NCBI GenBank assembly: GCA_009746045.1 | Contig: RPFO01001918.1 | Location: 1-49,434 of the forward strand | Length of the DNA stretch: 49,434 bases | From: Mesostigma viride | Lineage: Eukaryota; Streptophyta; Mesostigmatophyceae; Mesostigmatales; Mesostigmataceae | Reading direction: 5' to 3' | In this document: positions 1 to 10,409 of the stretch, one piece after another | Numbering within the stretch: the first letter of the stretch is position 1 | Layout: each line of letters starts with the position of its first letter | Notes under the pieces: generated by a model | Told to the model about the DNA's origin: nothing | Databases searched by the model: none | What the model saw: the letters and a program-made list of their open reading frames with translations, nothing else | Translations under genes and position numbers: made by a program

Positions 1-1499
1 CCATAAGCACTTTTTTTTTACTTGGTAAATAAATATTCAAAAATGAATTTCAACCGGAAAAAATCTGAGCTACATATTTACTTAGCAATTTCAACTGATT
101 GTGTCATTGACTGGAGCAGAACCTTCAGCTATTAATTGTTTTGCTCTACCATAGAACCATTATTGACTAATAAATATATTAATAGGTACTTCAATAATTA
201 AATTCTTATTTTTTTCCTGAATACAAAATATTTATATTAGATTGAGTTTATTATCTATTCACCATGACGTGTACGCATGGGAACGTATTTTAACGAGACA
301 TAAATAATTTTTCCTTCAATAGAACTACAATTTGTTTAGCAATATTACCAGTGAATCTCTCCTGTATATGGAAAGGTTCTCATAGTTAATTGAGTACCTG
401 GTTCTCCGATAGACCTGAGCAGACAATAATACCTTACCAGCTCACCTCAAAATCACAAGATTTCAGTCTAAACTCCAGCCAACGCATAATTGAGATAACA
501 GAACGAATACTTTTGCCGCTAAGTTAAAGGGGATCTTACTAATATATTTTGTACGTTTTTAATCAACAAATTTTGTCAGATAAACTTGCTATAATATTCT
601 TGATTTTTTTTTAGCTATATATTATGTTTTTGTTTCGGAGAATAAAAAATTTCTGCTAATACACGTCCTATAAAGACGCTCTTTGTAATATGAAAAAACT
701 ACTTAGTTTGTCTCATCTTTAACAGGTCCTAGATAATATATCCACTTTTAGTTCCACAATCAGTTCTTGCGAATAATCATACTTGTGCACATCTAACTAT
801 ACTGCGTGTCAAATAACCAGAAATCTGCAGTACGTCATGCTGATCAACAGACCCTTTCCTTCCCTTCGGCTCCCCCCATTAAACAAGAAAAATTAACCAT
901 AATTCAGTTTACTGTCAATCCTTCCGAAAATTACTTCTAATTAGGTAAGTTCTATTAATTTGTCCTTGTGGATAACATTCAATCCTCGTCATACCACGAT
1001 ACTTGACTGACTTGAGAAAGATTAACTCCCGTGCGCCTGAAAACGCCATCATTATAGACAGGATTAAACGAGATTATGTTTGTTCAAAATTATTGAACCA
1101 ACTTCATTTTTTAAATTTCACTTGTGCTATCCCATGTATCCTATTAACTTTTTGAAATACTTTCTACAGCTTGTTATTTCCCGATAGATAATCTTTTTTT
1201 GCTGTTTTGCCAATTTTTGTTTCTGGACTTTCTAATAAGCCATTTTTTAAGTACGGTGGAATACTTAAATCATCAATACTTAAAAGAAATGCCAGCTTGA
1301 GTAAGCATGATGAAAAACCTAATATTTTTAATCATCAATGCCATGTGTGCCGTACGAGAAGTTCCATGATTGAATAAAAACCAGGCAATAATTTCTTCGA
1401 ATTTCGCCCTTTTTCATAAATTCGGTGACACAAAAAATAGTTTCAATTGAAATTTAGATCAGATTTTTGATTAAAAAAATTTTTTTCATTACTGCCCAT
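1..1499 (-). pseudogene. rpoC2: rpoC2 5' part, noisy copy 1 fragment
   Basis: This matches the first ~478 codons of rpoC2 (the same region is clean at 36572..38004) but is broken by scattered indels. It is 1499 bases long against 1433 in the clean copy, a net gain of 66, so no reading frame persists. The start codon complement is at 1497..1499. The window edge cuts the gene. The density and scatter of the errors, against two clean copies in the same window, suggest uncorrected read sequence rather than evolutionary decay. Confidence 0.9.
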
Positions 1500-1506
1500 T
1501 CAAAAC

Positions 1507-3524
1507 TTAATATATCTGACGGGAGTAATCCAAACTCTGTTTTGAATTACTTGATTAAATAAAATACGACCAGGAGTTGTACGAATATATTGACTTATAA
1601 AATTATTTTTGAAATCTTTACGCATCTTGATAATTTTTTTATAAATATATGAGACAAAACCTAAAGAATCCACTCTGATTTCTATTGGGTTTGTCTTAAT
1701 ATTATTCACTATCTATAATCCCAGAAAAAATCTAACCCATACAATTTATGTAAATTAATCGTTTTTTTGATCATAAGCCTAATAAACTTGTTCCAAAGAA
1801 CTAAAATAATGACTTTTAGTGCCTCTTAATCTGATATCTTCAGTTGTTAAATAATAACAACCAAGTACCATATCTTGGCTAGGTGATATGATAGGTAATC
1901 CAGTAGCCGTGATAAATAAAGTTACGTTGAAGCTAGCATGAATACAACTGCTTCGTGTTTGAGCTTCCAATGATAAAGGAATATGAACAGCCATTTGATC
2001 TCCATCAAAATCTGCATTAAAAGCTGGACAAACTAATGGATGTAATTGAATTGCTCTTCCTTCTACTAAAATAGGTTCAAAAGCTTGTATACCAAGTCTA
2101 TGTAATGTAGGTGCACGATTCAATAAAACTGGATGTCCTTGAATCACTTGATTCAAAATTTCCCATAATATTGGATCACTATTTTGAATAATTTTTTTTG
2201 CACCTTTTATATTATTTGCCAATCCTTCATTAATTAAAGTATGAATAACAAATGGTTGGAATAATTCAATCGCCATTTCCTTTGGAAGACCACATTGATG
2301 TAATTTCAGATTTGGACCAACTACAATTACTGAACGACCAGAATAATCGACACGTTTTCCTAAAAGATTTTGTCTAAATCTACCTTGTTTCCCTTTGATA
2401 ATATCTGATAAAGATTTCAGTGGAATTTTATTATTGCCTACAAGAGCTTTTCCTCTTTTACCATTATCAATAAGAGCATCGACAGACTCTTGTAACATAC
2501 GTTTTTCACTACGAACAACAATTTCAGGAGCTAACATATTATTAAGTTTAGCGAGTCTATTATTTCTATTGATAACTCGTCTATATAAATCATTCAAATC
2601 GGATGTTGCAAATCTACCTCCATCTAATTGGACCATAGGTCTTAGTTCTGGAGGAAGTACAGGAAGAATTGATAAAACCATCCATTCAGGCTTCGCTCCT
2701 GTAGCAATAAAATGATTAATAATTCTTAAACGTTTAATTAATTTATTTCTTTTTTTATTTCTTCTTTCTTCTTCTATTTGCCAATCTTGATTTTTTTTAT
2801 TCCATTGATTCTCATCCAGTACCCAATCTGAATCTTCTCCATTAAAAAAAGAAGATTGAGTCCAAGCGGCCTCATTTTCAGCTAAATCTTCTCTAATTTT
2901 TTGTGCTGTAGCTTTTAGATCAAAATTTTTAAGCATTTTATAAATAGCTTCACCACCTGATATTTCTTCTTCTTTTTCTTTAATATTTAACAAATCATCT
3001 AATATATCTGTTGAATTAGAAAAGAAACGATTTTCGGTCAAAAATTGAGAAATATTCTTAAAACTAATAGAATCGTTATTATTATAATAGACAATATTTT
3101 CTACATCTTTTCTCGGCATGCCTAGAATAACGGAAATATAACTAGGAATTCCTTTTAAATACCATACATGAGTTACAGGAGATGCAAGTTTGATATGTCC
3201 CATGCGATGTCTACGTACACCAGATTCAATAACTTCTACACCACATCTTTCACACACAATACTTATTTCTGAATTTTTATTATATCTAACACGTTTATAT
3301 CTTCCACAATGACATTCCCAATCTTTTACAGGACCAAATATACGTTCACAAAATAAGCCATCCATTTCAGGTTTTAAAGTTCTATAATTAATAGTTTCTG
3401 ATCTAGTTACTTCACCTACTATTTCTCCGTTACTGAGTGTTCTTTGACCCCATTGAAGTATTCTTTCAGGAGAAGCCAAATTAATTTGTATATATTCAAA
3501 ATGGACAAGTTTTTTAGGAATCAT
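1507..3524 (-). pseudogene. rpoC1: rpoC1, copy 1, 3' end garbled
   Basis: RNA polymerase beta' subunit. From the ATG at 3524 the protein is identical to the clean copies through the zinc ribbon and the NADFDGDQ catalytic motif. The frame is lost between about 1970 and 1900, and more indels follow down to the stop near 1507. An open frame alone would give a 581-residue product with an altered tail. Because copies 2 and 3 read cleanly to 668 residues, the damage is most likely sequence error at the noisy window end. It follows rpoB by 24 bases, as in the other copies. Confidence 0.88.
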
Positions 3525-3548
3525 AAAAATTTAGCTTTTCTGTAAACA

Positions 3549-6500
3549 TTAAAAATTTTGCATAAGATCTATTTCTTGATTTTTATTTGATTTATGTACT
3601 TTATATACACCTATATCTAGACATAAAGATTGCAATTCACGTATCAGTACCTTAAAAGATTCTGGAGTGCCTGGCTTAGGAATAGGTCGACCTTTAATAA
3701 TAGCATTTAGAGCATCATTTCTGCCTTTCATATCATCTGATTTTATTGTAAGTAATTCTTGTAAAGTATAAGCAGCTCCAAATCCTTCTAATGCCCAAAC
3801 TTCCATTTCTCCTAAACGTTGACCACCATGTTTTGCTCTACCGCCAAGAGGTTGTTGAGTAACTAATGAATAAGGTCCTGTAGAACGAGCATGAATTTTA
3901 TCATCTACTAAATGGACTAATTTAAGCATATAAGCTTTGCCAATTGTGACAGGTTGATCAAAAGATTCACCAGTTCTACCGTCAAATAATTTACTTTTTC
4001 CTGGTGATTGAATATTAAATAGCCAAGGGTAACCAGTCTTTTGTCTTGCTTCATATAATTTGGAATAAACTAAACCTCTAGATGTTTCTTTCCCATACAT
4101 TTCATCAAATGGCATCAGTTTATAATTTTCAGATAAGTATTCTCCAGCTAAACCTAATAAACATTCAAATACTTGTCCAACATTCATTCTAGAAGGGACT
4201 CCTAATGGATTTAAAACCATATCAACAGGTGTTCCATCTTGTAAATATGGCATATCTTGTCGAGGTAAAATTTTTGAAATAATTCCTTTATTACCATGCC
4301 GACCTGCCATTTTATCTCCAACTTGAATTTTTCTTTTTTGAGAAATTGAAACATGAACCATCATAATTACACCAGAAGGCAATTCTTTTCCAGTTAATCT
4401 TCTCACATTTACAACTGTGCCAGAAACACCATTTGGTACTCTTAAAGATGAATCTCTAACATCACGTGCTTTTTCTCCAAAAATAGCTCGTAACAATTTT
4501 CCTTCTGGATGTTGATCTAAATCTTCTTTAGGAGTTACTTTCCCAACCAAAATATCTCCTGATTCAACACGAGCTCCTGGAATAACAATTCCATTATCAT
4601 CTAAATTACGTAATAAATGATCATTAACATTAGGAATTTCTCTAGTGATTTTTTCAGGACCTAATTTTGTTTTTCTAGCATCTACTTCATATTTTTCAAT
4701 ATGAATAGAAGTGTAAATATCTTCATAAACTAATTTTTCACTAATTAAAATAGCATCTTCAAAATTGTAACCTTCCCAAGGCATATAAGCTACTAAAATA
4801 TTTTGCCCTAAAGTCAACTCTCCATTTACTGTGGCAGATCCATCCGCTAAAATATCTCCTTTTTGTACCCATTCTCCTTGAGAAACGACTGGTTTTTGAT
4901 TAATACATGTATCTTGATTTGATCTATTATATTTTTGTAAATAATATCTATCAATATGAGAATGTTGAATACCTTTTGCATTCATTCTCAAACTGCGTAC
5001 CAAAATAGTTTTTGAATCAACAGATATAACAATACCTTTGTGTCGACAGATAACTACAGTGCCTGAATCTAAAGCCACTTGTTCTTCAAAACCTGTCCCT
5101 ACAATAGGTCGATTTGGTTTTAATAATGGAACAGCTTGTCTTTGCATATTAGAACCCATTAATGCTCTGTTGGCATCATCATGTTCCAAAAAGGGAATTA
5201 ATGAAGTAGCTATTGAAATAGCTTGTGTTGGAGAAATCCCAACATAATCAACTTCTTCTGCTTTACTAGTAGTAAATTCTTGTTTATATCGGACAGGAAC
5301 ATAATTATTTTCAATACTAGAGTAACAAGAAAGTAATAAATCTCCTGGGGCGACTTTAAATTGATCTTCTTGATCTGGAGCTAGATAAATAGGTAACTCA
5401 CTTTTTATCACTTTACGATTTTTTGTAATATAAAAAGGACTTTCCAAAAAACCATATTCATTTACTCTACTATGTGTAGCTAAAGATCCAATTAAACCGG
5501 CATTAGGACCTTCTGGCGTCTCTATAGGACAAATACGACCATAATGACTAGGATGTATATCACGCACTGCTAAACCAGCTCTTTCTCTACTTAAACCACC
5601 AGGTCCTAAACAACTTAATCTTCGTTTATGAGTAATTTCTGATAAAGGATTTGTTTGATCCATAAATTGTGATAATTGACTTGAACCAAAAAATTCTCTT
5701 ATTGCACCAACTAAAGGTTTAGGATTTACTAAAGATGTCAAAGTCAAACTATCTGGTGATGATTCACCCATTCTTTTATAAATCATTCTCTCTAGTCTAC
5801 CGAGTCCTACTCGCACTTGATTTTGAATTAATTCACCTACGGATCTAACTCTTCTATTTTTTAAATGATCAATATCATCTAAAGTACCAATATTGAATTC
5901 TAAATTGATTAAATAATCGACAGCAGCCAAAATATCTTGTACAGTCAAAACTCTAATATTTTCTGGGATATTGAGTTGTAATTTTTTATTAATTTTATAT
6001 CGACCAACTTTTCCCAAATCATAATATTTAGATTGAAAAAATCGTGATTCTAAAATTTCACGTGTGCTAAGTAATGTAGATGTACTTTCATTTTCAAAAT
6101 CATCATCATGTTGTATATCATTTTCAAGATAAGGATCTGTTTCTTGAATAGTTTTTTTCAAAAATTGTGGATATTTTAATGCATCAAAAATTTCGTTTTT
6201 TGTTAACCCCATGGCTTTAAAAACGATCATAATTGAAACTTTACGTATTTTTCCAATTCTAGCCCAAATTAATCCATTTTTATCTGTTTCTATTCTTAAC
6301 CATGCGCCACGATTTGAAATAATAGTAGCACTATGAGTTTTTCTTCCTTTTTTATCAATTTCTCTTTTGTAATAAATTCCAGGACTTCTAACTATTTGAT
6401 TTACAATTACTCTTGAAGAACCATTAATAATAAAACTGCCTCTTCCCGTCATTAATGGTATTTCACCCAAAAATACATCTTGTTCTTGAATTTCTCCTGT

Positions 6501-6791
6501 TCTTTTATTAGTTAATTTGGCAGGTACATATAATTGACAAGTATAAGTACTTGCTCGTCTAATTGATGTTCTTTCATTATATTTCGGACGTTTTAATTTA
6601 TATTTTTCTGGAAAAAATCTTAATTCTAAATTTTTTTTTGAATTACTAATCACAGAAAAATCTTTCAATTCTTCAATAAGTCCTTTTTTTAAAAAAATAC
6701 GAAAACTTGAAAGCTGCATTTCAATAAGATCAGGAATTTTAAAGTCAAACGCAGTATTCGGTACCGGAGTGTATTCTTCTATTATCATCAT
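3549..6791 (-). CDS. rpoB: RNA polymerase beta subunit RpoB, copy 1
   Basis: Full-length 1080-residue plastid-encoded polymerase beta subunit, the same protein as at 22678..25920, where its motifs are described. The ATG at 6791 is preceded by GAGGAA at a normal ribosome-binding distance. It reads toward rpoC1, 24 bases downstream. The first gene upstream is trnC on the opposite strand, 423 bases away. No frameshift is seen in this copy. Confidence 0.97.
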   Translation of the reverse strand: MMIIEEYTPVPNTAFDFKIPDLIEMQLSSFRIFLKKGLIEELKDFSVISNSKKNLELRFFPEKYKLKRPKYNERTSIRRASTYTCQLYVPAKLTNKRTGEIQEQDVFLGEIPLMTGRGSFIINGSSRVIVNQIVRSPGIYYKREIDKKGRKTHSATIISNRGAWLRIETDKNGLIWARIGKIRKVSIMIVFKAMGLTKNEIFDALKYPQFLKKTIQETDPYLENDIQHDDDFENESTSTLLSTREILESRFFQSKYYDLGKVGRYKINKKLQLNIPENIRVLTVQDILAAVDYLINLEFNIGTLDDIDHLKNRRVRSVGELIQNQVRVGLGRLERMIYKRMGESSPDSLTLTSLVNPKPLVGAIREFFGSSQLSQFMDQTNPLSEITHKRRLSCLGPGGLSRERAGLAVRDIHPSHYGRICPIETPEGPNAGLIGSLATHSRVNEYGFLESPFYITKNRKVIKSELPIYLAPDQEDQFKVAPGDLLLSCYSSIENNYVPVRYKQEFTTSKAEEVDYVGISPTQAISIATSLIPFLEHDDANRALMGSNMQRQAVPLLKPNRPIVGTGFEEQVALDSGTVVICRHKGIVISVDSKTILVRSLRMNAKGIQHSHIDRYYLQKYNRSNQDTCINQKPVVSQGEWVQKGDILADGSATVNGELTLGQNILVAYMPWEGYNFEDAILISEKLVYEDIYTSIHIEKYEVDARKTKLGPEKITREIPNVNDHLLRNLDDNGIVIPGARVESGDILVGKVTPKEDLDQHPEGKLLRAIFGEKARDVRDSSLRVPNGVSGTVVNVRRLTGKELPSGVIMMVHVSISQKRKIQVGDKMAGRHGNKGIISKILPRQDMPYLQDGTPVDMVLNPLGVPSRMNVGQVFECLLGLAGEYLSENYKLMPFDEMYGKETSRGLVYSKLYEARQKTGYPWLFNIQSPGKSKLFDGRTGESFDQPVTIGKAYMLKLVHLVDDKIHARSTGPYSLVTQQPLGGRAKHGGQRLGEMEVWALEGFGAAYTLQELLTIKSDDMKGRNDALNAIIKGRPIPKPGTPESFKVLIRELQSLCLDIGVYKVHKSNKNQEIDLMQNF

Positions 6792-7214
6792 TAATTGGAA
6801 ATTCCTCTACAGAAAAACACAAATAGTATTTTTTGCTTTTTTAAACAAAAAAAATATGAAAACATAATTTATAAGTTACTTTAACTAAATCTATTTTTTG
6901 TTATAATTGAATAAATAGAATACAATATAAAAAAACTATTTACAATTTTTTTTATCACATATAGAATAGTTATATAATTTCTATTTATTTTTATAATAAA
7001 TAATGAAAAAAAAAAGAATATAATGTTATTCTTTATAATGTATAGCAATCATTAAATAAATGGAAATTATTTTTATTAATTTAATTAATATTGATTTTTA
7101 TGTTATTTTAATTGAAAAAATTTGTTTATAAAACATAATAGAAATGTTTTTTGTAGAAATTAAAATAATTTTATTAGAAATGTTTTAGTAGTAAATAGAA
7201 AAAATCTTTATGGC
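6792..7214. other. rpoB-trnC spacer, copy 1
   Basis: 423 bases of very AT-rich DNA between divergent rpoB and trnC, so it should hold the start of the rpo operon transcript. I see no convincing -35/-10 pair. In land plants rpoB is read by the phage-type polymerase, whose short YRTA motif cannot be picked out in such AT-rich sequence. Homopolymer lengths differ between copies: the run near 6930 is 7 A here and 8 in copies 2 and 3, and the run near 7010 is 10 here and 11 elsewhere. Confidence 0.6.
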
Positions 7215-7286
7215 GGCGGTATAGCCAAGTGGTAAGGCAGAAGATTGCAAATCTTTTATCCCCCAGTTCGAATCTGGGTGCCGCCT
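7215..7286 (+). tRNA. trnC-GCA: tRNA-Cys(GCA), copy 1
   Basis: A 72-base cloverleaf: acceptor GGCGGTA pairs with TGCCGCC, U8 is present, the D arm is GCC/GGC, the anticodon stem GAAGA/TCTTT holds loop TTGCAAA with anticodon GCA, and the T arm is CCCAG/CTGGG. The discriminator is U, as expected for tRNA-Cys. No CCA is encoded. It lies between rpoB and petN, its standard streptophyte neighbourhood. Confidence 0.97.
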
Positions 7287-7661
7287 TAATCAATTGTGAA
7301 GAATGTAACTTGATAAGGATAATAAAATTTAGTTGTTGGCCCATTTATTATATCTAAAAAAATAAATTTCTTTATGCTGCTACATTTATGTCCTGACATG
7401 TTAAGAGATATTTTTCACATAATAATGGGCTTCTTTATATGATATAACATATATAAGAAATAAATCAAGCAACTATAATTATTACTTATGTAATAATTGA
7501 AATAAATATATTTCAGTTTCTTTTTTATTATTTAATTAATAATATATATATTATTAAGTATTCATTGAATAATTCAATGGATTATTTGTTAATAATATTT
7601 AATATTGGCAGTGCTAAAAACTACTGTTACTATGATATCTAAATTTTAAAGAGGCACTTGT
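7287..7661. other. trnC-petN spacer with AT palindromes, copy 1
   Basis: 375 bases without a gene. It holds the petN promoter (7605..7633), a 22-base perfect AT palindrome at 7537..7558, and a 7-bp inverted repeat CATTGAA/TTCAATG with loop TAA at 7563..7579. An imperfect repeat around GCCCATT (7338) and AATGGGC (7423) could form a stem downstream of trnC. Confidence 0.6.
7605..7633 (+). promoter_or_regulatory. Putative petN promoter, copy 1
   Basis: TTGGCA, a 17-base spacer and TACTAT form a bacterial-type -35/-10 pair ending 28 bases before the petN ATG. The pair is unchanged in all three copies. Alternative -10 TATGAT overlaps it at 7631 but would need a 20-base spacer. Confidence 0.45.
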
Positions 7662-7751
7662 ATGGATATAATTAGTTTAGGTTGGGTTTTTTTAATGGTA
7701 TTTTTTAGTTTTTCTTTATCTCTAGTCGTTTGGGCAAGAAATGGTCTTTAA
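7662..7751 (+). CDS. petN: Cytochrome b6f subunit VIII PetN, copy 1
   Basis: 29 residues, the family's usual length, beginning [10 protein letters not shown] and ending VVWARNGL. PetN is a single-helix thylakoid subunit needed for a stable cytochrome b6f complex. The hydrophobic helix covers about residues 5-23. GAGG lies 8-11 bases before the ATG. It is convergent with psb30, and the two share a strong hairpin region. The gene depends on a run of seven T at residues 9-11; copy 3 has six there and is frameshifted. Confidence 0.97.
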   Translation: MDIISLGWVFLMVFFSFSLSLVVWARNGL

Positions 7752-7811
7752 TATTTTTGAAAAAATATTGATTATTCTATAATATCATTCCATTTGACAC
7801 TTAAAAAAATA

Positions 7812-7901
7812 ATGCCATTGAATCAATCTACAAATTTATAAAAATTGGAGATTATATAATATATGTATTTAAATTTAAATACATATAGGCTTCAATGGCA
7901 T
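7812..7901. terminator. Nested hairpin between petN and psb30, copy 1
   Basis: An 11-bp outer stem (ATGCCATTGAA at 7812..7822 with TTCAATGGCAT at 7891..7901) surrounds a 28-base perfect palindrome at 7860..7887 centred on TTTAAATTTAAA. It sits between the 3' ends of two convergent genes and can fold on either strand, so it probably protects or defines both transcript ends. Confidence 0.7.
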
Positions 7902-8028
7902 AAAAAATAGTATTTATTTTTTTTAATTAATATTTAAAATAACATACCTTATAAAAAAATTAAGAAAAAATTTTTCCCTTAATTTTTTGATTACTAGGGT
8001 CTCATAGATTTTTAATTATAAGAATATA

Positions 8029-8130
8029 TTAAAGATTACCTTTTTGAGAAGCTAATAAAAGAACAATAATAGGACCAGCTAATACAATCAGTGATAAAGA
8101 GCCTAATTGTACAACGACTTCTAAATTCAT
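8029..8130 (-). CDS. psb30: Photosystem II protein Psb30 (Ycf12), copy 1
   Basis: 33 residues, the usual length. It begins MNLEVVVQLGSL and ends LLLASQKGNL, the conserved Psb30 C-terminus. One membrane helix covers about residues 8-27. Psb30 is a small peripheral subunit of the photosystem II core. It is divergent from psaM and has its own -35/-10 pair upstream. Confidence 0.93.
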   Translation of the reverse strand: MNLEVVVQLGSLSLIVLAGPIIVLLLASQKGNL

Positions 8131-8448
8131 ATTAATTAACCTTCTAGTTTTTCGTTATTTTTTACAAATATCACTTAATAACAAAATAGTAAACTATTTG
8201 TCAAAAAATTTTTATTTTTGTATAAAAATATTATCATATATCTTATATCAATTAACTTGACTTTTTTTATTATTTTTGACTTTTGGTAAAAATTGCATCA
8301 ATTACACGTATTGGCTTTGGAAAGAATTTTTTTTCTTTAAATAATAAATTTATTATTTTTTTGTACACCAACAATTCTATAAAAAAAGTAATTTATAAAA
8401 ATATATTAGTATTATTTATATAACTCATGTACAAGGAGACTAGTTGAT
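8131..8448. other. psb30-psaM divergent spacer, copy 1
   Basis: 318 bases between divergent psb30 and psaM. The psb30 promoter is at 8176..8204. No equally good pair was found for psaM; two TTGACT hexamers lie near 8259 and 8277 without a matching -10. In copy 3 one interrupted T run near 44706 reads T where this copy has A. Confidence 0.55.
8176..8204 (-). promoter_or_regulatory. psb30 promoter, copy 1
   Basis: On the minus strand: TTGACA, 17 bases, TTATTA, with the -10 ending about 45 bases before the psb30 ATG. The -35 is a perfect consensus for the plastid-encoded polymerase. Confidence 0.6.
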
Positions 8449-8541
8449 ATGATTTCTGATATACAAATTATGGTGGCTTTATTTGCTGCATTATTTACAG
8501 GAATATTAGCACTAAGATTAGGAACAGAATTATATAAATAG
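8449..8541 (+). CDS. psaM: Photosystem I subunit XII PsaM, copy 1
   Basis: 30 residues starting [11 protein letters not shown] and ending in the family signature [10 protein letters not shown]. PsaM is a single-helix photosystem I subunit near the trimer/antenna side; its gene is kept in cyanobacteria, algae, bryophytes and some other plants but lost from flowering plants. AAGGAG at 8432 lies 11 bases before the ATG. A 12-bp hairpin follows at 8656. The longer antisense frame over this gene is a shadow. Confidence 0.95.
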   Translation: MISDIQIMVALFAALFTGILALRLGTELYK

Positions 8542-8655
8542 ATTTTGAAAAATCTACCATATACATTATATTTATTTGCTAAATCAAATATTTTCAAATA
8601 TATCTTAATTTGTTAAGATAAAATATTTTTTAGCTGATTTGCAAAATAAATAGAA

Positions 8656-8717
8656 TTTCTTTCTAGCTAAGTGAAGAAACAATAAATTTATTGTGGCTTC
8701 TCTTGGCTAGAAAGAAA
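8656..8717 (+). terminator. Hairpin downstream of psaM, copy 1
   Basis: A 12-bp stem, TTTCTTTCTAGC with GCTAGAAAGAAA, encloses a 16-base perfect palindrome (8679..8694). It follows the psaM stop by 114 bases and precedes trnS-GCU, so it is a likely 3' end stabiliser of the psaM RNA. Confidence 0.65.
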
Positions 8718-8858
8718 GATTTACATACATAGTATGCATAACTACATGAAAATTTAATTGCTATTACATAATTTACATTACATAATATGTAGACTTTTTT
8801 CATCTAATTATGTTACATTCTTCCTTGCAAGTCCATTAGACTAATTGCAAGATTATCA

Positions 8859-8947
8859 GGAGAAGTGGCTGAGTGGTCGAAAGCGCCAGATTGCTAATCT
8901 GTTGTACGAAATATATCGTACCGAGGGTTCGAATCCCTCCTTCTCCG
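8859..8947 (+). tRNA. trnS-GCU: tRNA-Ser(GCU), copy 1
   Basis: Class II cloverleaf: acceptor GGAGAAG/CTTCTCC, TGGCTGAGTGG D-arm start, anticodon loop with GCT, a long variable arm built on GTACGA/TCGTAC, T arm GAGGG/CCCTC, discriminator G. It reads AGY serine codons. It adjoins psbI, as in land plants. Confidence 0.97.
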
Positions 8948-8999
8948 TTTTTTTTTCACGTTAATATAACGTAAATTTTGAATTAATTTATTTTAAAAA

Positions 9000-9116
9000 T
9001 TATTCAATATCTTTTCTTTTAGGATTACGTCCTGTATCACTAGAAAGAAAACCAAAAATAAATAGTGAAACAAAGAAGATTACTACAGTATATACAAATA
9101 TTTTTAACGTTAACAT
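9000..9116 (-). CDS. psbI: Photosystem II protein PsbI, copy 1
   Basis: 38 residues (36 is common), beginning [18 protein letters not shown] and carrying the conserved FGFLS...GRNP tail. PsbI is a single-helix photosystem II reaction-centre subunit beside D1. The C-terminus is slightly extended by a KRKDIE-type charged end. GGAG stands 9 bases before the ATG. The trnS-GCU gene on the other strand ends 53 bases beyond its stop. Confidence 0.96.
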   Translation of the reverse strand: MLTLKIFVYTVVIFFVSLFIFGFLSSDTGRNPKRKDIE

Positions 9117-9486
9117 TATTAAATCTCCAAAATAATTGGTAAAAAGAAAGAATATTTATTTTATAATACCTTATGCAATCATACTAAACTATAAATAAAT
9201 CTTATTTAAGATTTAGCTTTGTATTAAAAAATAACATATGCAATTTAATAATTAATATCAGTTAATTAATAACTAATAATTAATCACATCAATTGATTTT
9301 TTTATGAAATCATTTATCATTTTAGATGAAATTAGAAAAAAATATCTATTTTTTTCGTAATCAATCTTGAATGGTAGCGAAATAATCATAGTATGGTTAT
9401 ATTAATATATTATGTTTTTGAAATTTAAAAATTCATGCAAATATATTTTCTTTTTTTGATTTCTATCATGAAAATCATTTGTAAAA
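9117..9486. other. psbI-trnS(CGA) spacer, copy 1
   Basis: 370 bases, AT-rich, between two genes on the minus strand. No frame, tRNA or convincing promoter was seen. psbI may be read from promoters further upstream near psbK or trnS-CGA. Confidence 0.5.
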
Positions 9487-9574
9487 AGGAAAGAGAGGGA
9501 TTTGAACCCTCGTTAGTTAATTAAACTAAAACAGTTTTCGAAACTGTCACAATAAACCACTCTGTCATCTTTCC
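9487..9574 (-). tRNA. trnS-CGA: tRNA-Ser(CGA), copy 1
   Basis: Class II cloverleaf: acceptor GGAAAGA/TCTTTCC, U8 present, GAGTGG D-loop motif shared with trnS-GCU, anticodon stem ACAGT/ACTGT around loop TTCGAAA giving anticodon CGA, variable arm TAGTT/AACTA, T arm GAGGG/CCCTC. The discriminator base is U, unusual for serine. It reads UCG. This species is not in the standard land-plant plastid set. Confidence 0.9.
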
Positions 9575-10007
9575 TACATTTGAGGCAAGATATAATAGTT
9601 TAGTTACAAATTAACTAAAAATATATTATCTACTTTTTAATAACTTATTAATTTACTATCGAGAACATAGATTGATTTTTTTGTTTTAGTAATTTTTTTT
9701 ACATCTATTAATTAGATCATTGTAATTTGTTAGAATGTGTTCTAATGTTTTTTTATTTTCATTAAATAATACATCTAATTTTGCAAAAGGTTATAAGTAA
9801 AAAGATAATTTTCTATTCAAAAATGTATAGAATATTATTATATACATTCAATTTTTTCTGACACATATTATAAAATTGTTATTTGCTAGTTATAGTTTAA
9901 TGTTTTAATAAATAAGAATGATATTGAATTATATATAACTTGTTTTAAGTTCATTAGAGTTTTTTTTTAACTCTAATGAACAGAAATTTATTTTAGAAAT
10001 GAATTTA
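9575..10007. other. psbK-trnS(CGA) spacer, copy 1
   Basis: 433 bases downstream of psbK. It holds the psbK hairpin (9949..9981) and a small inverted repeat TTAGAA-TGTG-TTCTAA at 9730..9745. Otherwise AT-rich without a frame. Confidence 0.55.
9949..9981 (-). terminator. psbK 3' hairpin, copy 1
   Basis: A 13-bp perfect stem, GTTCATTAGAGTT with AACTCTAATGAAC, and a 7-base loop, starting 27 bases after the psbK stop. Typical of plastid 3' ends. Confidence 0.75.
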
Positions 10008-10226
10008 TTATCTAAAACTTACAGATGCTTGCCAAACGAAAGCTAATAATAAAAATAAAAGAGGAATAACTGGAAGTACATCTACAAGTGGATCAAACAT
10101 AGCATAAGCTTCAGGTAGCTTAGCCAGAATCATATCAAAACCTATATTCATATTAAAACCTATTATAGTCAATATAAAAACCCTCCAAGAGATATTGTAA
10201 TGCAGTTCTAAGAAAAACATATACAA
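10008..10226 (-). CDS. psbK: Photosystem II protein PsbK precursor, copy 1
   Basis: The mature region [20 protein letters not shown] and the end [11 protein letters not shown] identify PsbK, a single-helix subunit on the PSII core beside CP43. Mature PsbK starts at the K of KLPEAY, here the last 37 residues. The start is uncertain. The longest frame opens with TTG at 10226, the first ATG is at 10220, and a GGAGGG lies 8 bases before an in-frame TTG at 10172, which would give 54 residues. The leader is removed anyway, so the mature product is the same. Confidence 0.93.
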   Translation of the reverse strand: MYMFFLELHYNISWRVFILTIIGFNMNIGFDMILAKLPEAYAMFDPLVDVLPVIPLLFLLLAFVWQASVSFR

Positions 10227-10409
10227 AATTCTCTAATGCTTTATATGAAAAAGTAATAAATATGTAAATTTTTATCTAAAACAAATGTATACTTTTCATT
10301 TATTTAAGTAAGATCTTATCAAACAAGTATAACAAGAACAATATTATGTAGGGGAATATTTTTTTTTCACAAAATATTTTTTTTAAGTTCTTTATAAGAT
10401 GTTCAAAAA

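Noticed and set aside
2395-2715. 106-codon plus-strand frame (also at 26754 and 38889 in the other copies)
   Set aside because: Antisense shadow of rpoC1, with no family resemblance.
5038-5247. 69-codon antisense frame in rpoB (also 24222 and 41532)
   Set aside because: Shadow of a conserved coding region; no start signals.
7752-8028. psbM or trnD after petN, as in land plants
   Set aside because: No matching frame or cloverleaf; only the nested hairpin is there.
8412-8597. 61-codon minus-strand frame covering psaM
   Set aside because: psaM on the other strand has an exact family match and ribosome-binding site.
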